DNA of 10,919 nucleotides. Source: an uncultured Mycoplasmatota bacterium (GTDB lineage Bacteria; Bacillota_I; Bacilli_A; RF39; UBA660). Numbering within the stretch: position 1 is the stretch's first letter; each line of letters starts with the position of its first letter. The position numbers and the translations under genes are program-made. Of this stretch, positions 6,546 to 10,919 are shown one piece after another. The stretch spans positions 1 through 10,919 of the forward strand of contig URUT01000042.1 in NCBI GenBank assembly GCA_900551105.1. Direction: 5' to 3'. Under the pieces are notes generated by a model. It worked only from the letters and a program-made list of their open reading frames with translations, made no database searches and had not been told where the DNA came from.

Positions 6546-6820
6546 TATTTTTCACCTACTTCTTTCTTAGTAGATTTTTTAGTTGTTTTAGCTTTCTTTT
6601 CTTCAGTAATAACTTTTACATTAGAAACATGAATTGAGTTTTCAGTTTCAACAATTCCACCGTTCTCATTTGTTCTTCCAGGTTTAAGATGTTTTTTAAC
6701 TAAATTAATACCTTCAACAACAACACGGTCTTTTTTCTTTAGAGTAACAATTACTCTTCCTTCCTTACCTTTATCTTTACCAGTAAGTACTTTTACTTTA
6801 TCTCCAACTTTAACCTTCAT
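6545..6820 (-). CDS. rplX: 50S ribosomal protein L24
   Basis: L24 starts 50S assembly by binding the 5' region of 23S rRNA, and lies by the tunnel exit. The 91 residues open with a KOW motif (KVGDKVKVLTGKDKGKEGRV, about 3-23), then VVEGINLVKKHLKP and GGIVETENSIHVSNV. The tail from about residue 73 is very lysine-rich and replaces the more structured C-terminus of longer L24 proteins (about 103 residues in B. subtilis). It starts after TAGGAGG (6826-6832), where the rplN stop is part of the ribosome binding site, and overlaps rplE by 1 nt. Confidence 0.97.
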   Translation of the reverse strand: MKVKVGDKVKVLTGKDKGKEGRVIVTLKKKDRVVVEGINLVKKHLKPGRTNENGGIVETENSIHVSNVKVITEEKKAKTTKKSTKKEVGEK

Positions 6821-6829
6821 TTGTTCCTC

Positions 6830-7198
6830 CTATAAAACCTCAGGTGCTAGTGAAACAATCTTAGTATACTCTTTATCTCTAAGTTCACGAGCAACTGGAC
6901 CAAGAACACGAGTTCCGATTGGTGACTTATCATCTTTAATTAAAACGCAAGCATTATCATCAAATTTGATATAACTACCATCTTCTCTTCTAAGTCCTTG
7001 TACACTTCTAACAATAACAGCTTTAACAACTTTACCTTCTTTAACTGTACCATTTGGAATAGCTTTCTTAACTGTTCCAACTACTACATCACCGATATTT
7101 CCATATCTAACTTTGCTGCCACCAAGTACTCTAATAACCATAAGTTCACGAGCACCAGAATTGTCAGCAACTTTTAACTTACTTTGTTGCATTACCAT
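6830..7198 (-). CDS. rplN: 50S ribosomal protein L14
   Basis: L14 sits at the subunit interface (bridge B8) and binds 23S rRNA. The 122 residues equal the family length. Signatures are LKVADNSGARELMVIRVLGGS (8-28), GDVVVGTVKKAIPNG and the segment VKAVIVRSVQGLRREDGSYIKFDDNACVLI. It ends GPVARELRDKEYTKIVSLAPEVL. A second ATG two codons downstream is possible, but the first gives the standard length and a better distance to the TAGGAGG site (7206-7212). In E. coli rplN starts the spc operon with its own promoter. Here only 11 nt separate it from rpsQ, so no separate intergenic promoter is possible. Confidence 0.98.
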   Translation of the reverse strand: MVMQQSKLKVADNSGARELMVIRVLGGSKVRYGNIGDVVVGTVKKAIPNGTVKEGKVVKAVIVRSVQGLRREDGSYIKFDDNACVLIKDDKSPIGTRVLGPVARELRDKEYTKIVSLAPEVL

Positions 7199-7209
7199 AA
7201 GATTACCTC

Positions 7210-7476
7210 CTATAAAACAACAGCTTTTTTAGTTACTTCAACTAGTTCATATCTCTTAGTCTTAGATAATGGTCTAGTTTGAGCAATTCTAACTGTGTCT
7301 CCAACATTTGCTATATTATTTTCATCATGAGCAGCATATTTCTTAGAATATTTAACTCTCTTTTTATATAATGGGTGGTTACGATAAGTTTCAACTAAAA
7401 CAGTAATAGTCTTATCATTAGCATTACTTACAACTTTACCAATTAATTCAGCCTTTTTATTTATTTTAGTTTCCAT
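7210..7476 (-). CDS. rpsQ: 30S ribosomal protein S17
   Basis: S17 is an OB-fold protein that binds 16S rRNA early in 30S assembly. The 88 residues show the family pattern: ELIGKVVSNANDKTITVLVETYRNHPLYKKRVKYSKKYAAHDENNIANVGDTVRIAQTRPLSKTKRYELVEV. The signature GDtVrI.etRPLSKtKr is intact apart from an Ala-Gln in place of the common Glu. The start overlaps the rpmC stop by 1 nt (TAATG), with GGGAGTGA in the last rpmC codons acting as the ribosome binding site. The position between rpmC and rplN is the standard end of the S10 block. Confidence 0.98.
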   Translation of the reverse strand: METKINKKAELIGKVVSNANDKTITVLVETYRNHPLYKKRVKYSKKYAAHDENNIANVGDTVRIAQTRPLSKTKRYELVEVTKKAVVL

Positions 7477-7673
7477 TATTCTTCACTCCCATCTTTCTCT
7501 GTAAGTATAGTCTTTAATCTAGCTACATCTTTTCTTAAAGCATTAATCTTATGTGGCTTATCAAGATTTCCAGTAGCTTGTTTCATTCTTAAATCAAATA
7601 ATTCTTTTTTTAATTCAACAATCTTAGAATTAATCTCTTCTTTATTCATTTTACGAATTTCACTAGTTTTCAT
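7476..7673 (-). CDS. rpmC: 50S ribosomal protein L29
   Basis: L29 is a small two-helix protein at the tunnel exit, next to L23, and helps dock trigger factor and SRP. The 65 residues contain the signature KELFDLRMKQATGNLDKPHKINALRKDVARLKTILTE near residues 23-59. The start (7671-7673) lies inside the end of rplP, with an 11-nt overlap in another frame. The upstream sequence AGTGGGGTAAAAG is a poor Shine-Dalgarno, so expression probably depends on ribosomes finishing rplP. It overlaps rpsQ by 1 nt. Confidence 0.97.
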   Translation of the reverse strand: MKTSEIRKMNKEEINSKIVELKKELFDLRMKQATGNLDKPHKINALRKDVARLKTILTEKDGSEE

Positions 7674-8094
7674 CTTTTACCCCACTTTCTTCCTTCTTAA
7701 CGAATTTAGTCTTAACACTTAATTTATGAGATGCAAGTCTTAAAGCCTCACGAGCAATCTCTTCACTAACATTTGCAACTTCAAACATTATTTTTCCTTC
7801 TTTTACAACAGCAGCCCACTCTTTAACATCACCTTTACCTTTACCTTGACGAGTTTCTAAAGGTTTTTGTGTACGAGCAAGTTGTGGGAAGATATTAATC
7901 CATACCTTACCACCACGCTTCATGTAACGAGTCATCGCAATACGAGCAGCCTCTATTTGTCTAGCAGTAACATAACCGCCTTCCTTAGCCATTAAACCGT
8001 ATTCACCAAAAGAAATTTCTTTATTTCCTTTAGTCTTTCCTTCATAACTTAATCTATGAGGTTTACGATACTTAGTTCTTTTTGGCATTAACAT
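7663..8094 (-). CDS. rplP: 50S ribosomal protein L16
   Basis: L16 binds 23S rRNA next to the A-site tRNA elbow and organises the peptidyl transferase region. The 143-residue product starts MLMPKRTKYRKPHR. It has FGEYGLMAKEGGYVTARQIEAARIAMTRYMKRGGKVWINIFP (about 29-70) and the loop RQGKGKGDVKEW, which resembles E. coli L16 more than the GSGKG of many Bacilli. It ends with EEIAREALRLASHKLSVKTKFV. The frame is open for 35 more codons to 8199, but those lie inside rpsC and are not L16-like. The true ATG at 8092-8094 has GGAGGTGA 5 nt upstream (8100-8107). It overlaps rpsC by 23 nt and rpmC by 11 nt. Confidence 0.97.
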   Translation of the reverse strand: MLMPKRTKYRKPHRLSYEGKTKGNKEISFGEYGLMAKEGGYVTARQIEAARIAMTRYMKRGGKVWINIFPQLARTQKPLETRQGKGKGDVKEWAAVVKEGKIMFEVANVSEEIAREALRLASHKLSVKTKFVKKEESGVKDEN

Positions 8095-8746
8095 GAGCGT
8101 CACCTCCATTATTCTTCTTTGTAGGAAGGATTTCACCTTTGTAAATCCAAACCTTAACACCAATCTTACCATAAGTAGTTGGTGCAGTAGAAGTAGCATA
8201 ATCTATATCAGCACGAATTGTGTGTAGAGGTACAGTTCCTTCAGTATATCCTTCAGTACGAGCCATTTCAGCTCCACCAAGTCTACCAGAAACAGCAGTC
8301 TTAACACCAACAGCTCCAGCTTTCATAACATCTTTAATTGCTTTCTTTTGAACTGTTCTAAAATTAGCACGATTTTCAATTTGTCTAGCAATTTGATCAG
8401 CTACAATTTGAGCACTTAAATTAGGATTCTTAACTTCAACAATAGTAACATATACGTCTTCATTAACTAATCTCTTAATTTTAGTTCTTAACTTTTCAAT
8501 ATCAGCTCCACCATGACCAATAATAACACCTGGTTTAGCAGTATTAATCTTAATCTCAGTACGATTTTTCTTTCTTTCGATAATTATTTCTGAACAAGCT
8601 GCATCTTTAAGTTCAGTCTTTAAAAAATCTCTAATCTTTAAATCATTATTTAATAATTTGGCATAATCATTCTTAGCATACCATTTGCTTTGCCAATCTT
8701 TATTAACGCCAAGTCTTAATCCATTAGGATTTACCTTTTGTCCCAT
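8072..8746 (-). CDS. rpsC: 30S ribosomal protein S3
   Basis: S3 forms part of the mRNA entry channel, with helicase-like activity together with S4 and S5. The 224 residues start MGQKVNPNGLRLGVNKDWQSKWYA. The KH domain has the GxxG loop as IIGHGGADIEKLR at about 75-87. The C-terminal domain carries VQKKAIKDVMKAGAVGVKTAVSGRLGGAEMARTEGYTEGTVPLHTIRADIDYATSTAPTTYGKIGVKVWIYKGEI. The last residues (about NNGGDAHVNAKKN) are encoded by DNA that also holds the rplP ribosome binding site and start codon. The start is 2 nt after rplV, with AAGGAGG inside the end of rplV. Confidence 0.98.
   Translation of the reverse strand: MGQKVNPNGLRLGVNKDWQSKWYAKNDYAKLLNNDLKIRDFLKTELKDAACSEIIIERKKNRTEIKINTAKPGVIIGHGGADIEKLRTKIKRLVNEDVYVTIVEVKNPNLSAQIVADQIARQIENRANFRTVQKKAIKDVMKAGAVGVKTAVSGRLGGAEMARTEGYTEGTVPLHTIRADIDYATSTAPTTYGKIGVKVWIYKGEILPTKKNNGGDAHVNAKKN
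8100..8107 (-). promoter_or_regulatory. rplP ribosome binding site inside rpsC
   Basis: The minus strand reads GGAGGTGA here, 5 nt before the rplP ATG at 8092-8094. It decides the L16 start: the longer open frame to 8199 has no such site and encodes no L16-like residues. The same bases encode Gly-Gly-Asp near the end of S3, so the S3 tail is constrained by the L16 initiation signal. Confidence 0.9.
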
Positions 8747-8748
8747 GT

Positions 8749-9093
8749 TTAAGCCTCCTTATTTCCGTCACTAACTTTTACAAAAATGTGACTAGTTCTT
8801 TTATCTCTTCTATCAACCTTTGTTCTTGAACCAAATTTAATTCTCTTTAAAATAGGTCCTGGATTGATGTAACATTCAGAAACAAATAAATCTTCTTCTT
8901 TTAAATTTAGGTTATTAACAGCATTAGCAGCAGCTGAATCTAAAACCTTAATAATTAATCTACTAGCTTTAGTATTAGTAGTCTTTAAAATACTTCTAGC
9001 TTCAGTAACACTCTTACCTCTAATTAAATCAAGAGTCATTCTTGCTTTACGAGGTGCTATAATAGCCATTTTATGTAATGCATAAGCTTCCAT
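8749..9093 (-). CDS. rplV: 50S ribosomal protein L22 with non-consensus tunnel hairpin
   Basis: L22 spans the 50S subunit; its long beta-hairpin forms, with L4, the narrowest part of the nascent-peptide exit tunnel. The 114 residues match the family at the N-terminus (APRKARMTLDLIRGKSVTEARSIL, 13-36), in the middle (KVLDSAAANAVNN, 49-61) and at the KRTSHI motif (98-103). Aligned without gaps to E. coli L22, residues 86-93 read KFGSRTKV where bacteria normally have xPRAxGRA. The usual Pro87, Arg88, Gly91, Arg92 and Ala93 are all changed. The frame is open and the flanks are normal, so this is not a frameshift. It starts after TAGGAGG (9099-9105), fused to the rpsS stop. Confidence 0.97.
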   Translation of the reverse strand: MEAYALHKMAIIAPRKARMTLDLIRGKSVTEARSILKTTNTKASRLIIKVLDSAAANAVNNLNLKEEDLFVSECYINPGPILKRIKFGSRTKVDRRDKRTSHIFVKVSDGNKEA

Positions 9094-9102
9094 CTAATCC
9101 TC

Positions 9103-9366
9103 CTACTTATTTCCAGCATGACCAGTAAACTTACGAGTTAATGAAAACTCTCCTAGTTTATGACCAACCATCTCTTCAGTTATATAAACTGGTATAAATT
9201 CACGTCCATTATGAACAGCAATTGTATGACCAATAAAGTCAGGGAAGATTGTTGAACGACGAGACCAAGTTTTTACAACTTCTTTTTTATTTTCAGCATT
9301 TAACTTTTGAATTTTTTTCATTAGACTCTTAGCTACGTAAGGTCCCTTTTTTAAACTTCTTGCCAT
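9103..9366 (-). CDS. rpsS: 30S ribosomal protein S19
   Basis: S19 is a 30S head protein that pairs with S13 and contacts the 50S subunit. The 87 residues start MARSLKKGPYVAKSLMKKI. They contain KTWSRRSTIFPDFIGHTIAVHNGREFIPVYITEEMVGHKLGEFSLTRKFTGHAG, which is the complete family signature. It is a few residues shorter at the C-terminus than B. subtilis S19 (92). The start follows TAGGAGG (9374-9380), made by the rplB stop and the ribosome binding site together, 11 nt after rplB. Confidence 0.98.
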   Translation of the reverse strand: MARSLKKGPYVAKSLMKKIQKLNAENKKEVVKTWSRRSTIFPDFIGHTIAVHNGREFIPVYITEEMVGHKLGEFSLTRKFTGHAGNK

Positions 9367-9377
9367 AAACGATCCTC

Positions 9378-10208
9378 CTATTTCTTCTTACGACTAACAA
9401 TTAATTTGCTAGAAGCTTTCTTTGATTTTCTTGTCTTAAGTCCAAGAGCAGGTTTACCCCAAGGAGTAAGTGGGCTCTTACGACCGATAGGTGCACGACC
9501 TTCACCACCACCATGTGGGTGATCATTAGGGTTCATAACTGAACCACGGTTAGTAGGTCTAATTCCCATATGACGTTTACGTCCAGCCTTACCTAAATTT
9601 ACAAGTTCATAATCTTCATTACCAACTACACCAATAGTTGCCATACAAACTCCTAAAACTTTTCTAGTTTCACCTGATTGTAAACGTAAAATAACATAAG
9701 CACCATCTCTACCAAGAATTTGAGCACTTTGTCCAGCACTACGAGCAATCTCTGCACCCTTACCAGGTTTAAGTTCTACGCAGTGTACAACAGTACCAAC
9801 AGGCATGTTAGCAAGTGGCATAGCATTACCAACTCTAACATCAACATTTTGTCCGCTAACAACAATAGTACCAACTTTTAAATCCTTAGGTGCAATAATA
9901 TATCTCTTTTCACCATCTTTATAGATTAATAAAGCAATATTTGCACTTCTATTTGGATCATATTGAATACTATCTACTCTAGCTGGAACATCAAATTTAT
10001 TTCTTTTAAAATCAATTACACGATATTTTTGTTTAGCTCCACCACCAATGTGTCTAACAGTCATCTTACCTTGATTATTACGTCCACCACTTTTACTCTT
10101 AGCTTTAAGTAAACTCTTTTCTGGTGTAACAGAAGTAATATCACTATTAATTAATGTACTCATACCTCTTCTACCATTGGTAGTTGGTTTATACTTTCTA
10201 ATTCCCAT
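9378..10208 (-). CDS. rplB: 50S ribosomal protein L2
   Basis: L2 is a primary 23S rRNA-binding protein needed for subunit joining and peptidyl transferase assembly. The 276 residues equal the usual length. Visible hallmarks are KPTTNGRRGMSTL (7-19), GRNNQGKMTVRHIGGGAKQKYR (42-63), the OB-like and SH3-like domains, and the motif MNPNDHPHGGGEGRAPIGRKSPLTPWGKPALG (225-256). That motif includes His230, equivalent to the functionally important His229 of E. coli. It ends in a lysine tail. Its ribosome binding site AGGTGA is again fused to the preceding TAG stop (rplW), 10 nt after that gene. Confidence 0.99.
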   Translation of the reverse strand: MGIRKYKPTTNGRRGMSTLINSDITSVTPEKSLLKAKSKSGGRNNQGKMTVRHIGGGAKQKYRVIDFKRNKFDVPARVDSIQYDPNRSANIALLIYKDGEKRYIIAPKDLKVGTIVVSGQNVDVRVGNAMPLANMPVGTVVHCVELKPGKGAEIARSAGQSAQILGRDGAYVILRLQSGETRKVLGVCMATIGVVGNEDYELVNLGKAGRKRHMGIRPTNRGSVMNPNDHPHGGGEGRAPIGRKSPLTPWGKPALGLKTRKSKKASSKLIVSRKKK

Positions 10209-10218
10209 AAGTATTCAC

Positions 10219-10491
10219 CTACAATTCTATTGAATAACCATCACATAAAGTTATGATAGCCTTCTTATAAGTCTTTCTTTGTCCAGTATATTTTCCTACT
10301 CTCTTATCTTTTGGTTTAGTATTAAGAGTATTTACACTAGCAACTTTAACATTAAATGTTTCCTCAAATGCTTGCTTAATTTGTACTTTATTAGCACTCT
10401 TAGCTACCTTAAAAACATAAGTCTTACCATCGCTTGCTAAATTACTAGATTTTTCAGTAATAACTGGTGCATAAATAATATCTGATTTCAT
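10219..10491 (-). CDS. rplW: 50S ribosomal protein L23
   Basis: L23 is at the tunnel exit and is the main docking site for trigger factor and the signal recognition particle. The 90 residues contain APVITEKSSNLASDGKTYVFKVAKSANKVQIKQAFEETFNVKVASVNTLNTKPK near 8-61, with the usual PvitEKs and vKVxxVNT motifs. Near the C-terminus is GQRKTYKKAIITL. The start overlaps the rplD stop by 1 nt (TAATG), and a strong GAGGAGGTG site (10500-10508) lies in the last rplD codons. Confidence 0.98.
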   Translation of the reverse strand: MKSDIIYAPVITEKSSNLASDGKTYVFKVAKSANKVQIKQAFEETFNVKVASVNTLNTKPKDKRVGKYTGQRKTYKKAIITLCDGYSIEL

Positions 10492-10919
10492 TAATTAAGC
10501 ACCTCCTCAATTGCTTTAACAGCTGCTTCATCAATTACTACAACATCAGAGTTAACAATATCAAATACATTTAACTCTTCACTTAAAATAACATTAACTT
10601 TATTTAAGTTTCTAGAACCCATATATAAGTTCTCAGCATCATTACTAGTAACAAATAGTACTTTACCAGTAAGATTTAATGATTTAATCATATCTTTAAC
10701 ATCCTTAGTTTTTAAAGATGCCATCTCTAAAGAATCAACAATAACTAATTCTTTAGCTTGTGCTTTCATAGATAAAGCACTTCTTAAAGCTAAAACTCTT
10801 TCTTTCTTATTCATTTTGAAAGTGTAACTTCTTGGATTAATACTTAAAGCAACACCGCCACCTCTATAATGAGGAGCACGAATAGAACCTTGACGAGCAT
10901 TACCAGTACCTTTTTGTTT
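10491..10919 (-). CDS. rplD: 50S ribosomal protein L4, C-terminal part (cut by window edge)
   Basis: L4 binds 23S rRNA, and its extended loop lines the exit tunnel opposite L22. The frame is open to the window's right edge, giving 142 visible residues. An internal Met at 10814 is not the true start, since the upstream codons in frame encode the conserved loop (KQKGTGNARQGSIRAPHYRGGG). After the loop come PRSYTFKMNKKERVLALRSALS and the Rossmann-like C-terminal part with VIVDSLEM, KVLFVTSND and VVIDEAAVKAIEEVLN. In the loop, Asn replaces the usual Arg of GTGRAR, and GVALSIN replaces the usual GVVFGPT. The N-terminus is beyond the window. It ends with TAA, overlapping rplW by 1 nt. Confidence 0.96.
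   Translation of the reverse strand, partial: KQKGTGNARQGSIRAPHYRGGGVALSINPRSYTFKMNKKERVLALRSALSMKAQAKELVIVDSLEMASLKTKDVKDMIKSLNLTGKVLFVTSNDAENLYMGSRNLNKVNVILSEELNVFDIVNSDVVVIDEAAVKAIEEVLN

Noticed and set aside
8095..8199. 35-codon N-terminal extension of L16
   Set aside because: These codons lie in the rpsC coding region in another frame. The encoded residues are not L16-like, and the strong ribosome binding site points to the ATG at 8092-8094.
8749..9093. Frameshift pair as the cause of the odd L22 hairpin
   Set aside because: The segment has exactly the family length with matching residues on both sides (LKRI before, DRR-KRTSHI after), and no ungapped consensus appears in the other frames.
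1..10919. Novel defence, mobile or CRISPR-like system
   Set aside because: All of the sequence is accounted for by housekeeping genes, with no repeats, tRNA, integrase or unexplained stretch.

Overview
The window lies inside the S10–spc–alpha ribosomal-protein supercluster of a low-G+C bacterium. Every gene is on the minus strand, so transcription runs from right to left. There are 25 genes. Two are cut by the window edges: rplD at the right (5' side) and rpsK at the left (3' side). In transcription order they are rplD, rplW, rplB, rpsS, rplV, rpsC, rplP, rpmC, rpsQ (S10 part), rplN, rplX, rplE, rpsN, rpsH, rplF, rplR, rpsE, rplO, secY, adk, map, infA, rpmJ (spc part), then rpsM and rpsK (start of the alpha part).

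Several features point to a Bacilli/Mollicutes-related Firmicute: the very AT-rich sequence, the uninterrupted fusion of the three operons, secY-adk-map-infA-rpmJ placed between L15 and S13, a short zinc-type S14, a Cys4 zinc LID in adenylate kinase, and strong AGGAGG ribosome binding sites. Tryptophan is written TGG, and TGA ends secY and map, so the code looks standard and not the Mycoplasma code. rpmD (L30) is missing between rpsE and rplO, as in Mollicutes. An uncultured gut Bacilli lineage of the RF39 or Acholeplasma-like kind would fit, but this placement is an inference.

The genes are packed very tightly. Of 24 junctions, eight overlap (five 1-nt TAATG, one 4-nt ATGA, one 11-nt, one 23-nt) and the largest gap is 16 nt. 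I see no room for an internal terminator or leader, and the separate spc and alpha promoters known in E. coli have no intergenic space here. At eight junctions the TAG stop codon is fused to the next gene's Shine-Dalgarno as TAGGAGG. TAG is the commonest stop in the window (13 of 24).

The genes jointly supply both ribosomal subunits, the first initiation factor, the membrane channel for exported proteins, nucleotide balance (Adk) and N-terminal methionine removal (MAP). No mobile element, CRISPR array, RNA gene or novel system is visible. The points worth attention are substitutions at normally invariant sites: the L22 tunnel hairpin, the Adk P-loop, and the SecY PGIRPG loop. The loss of rpmD and the stop/SD architecture are also notable.
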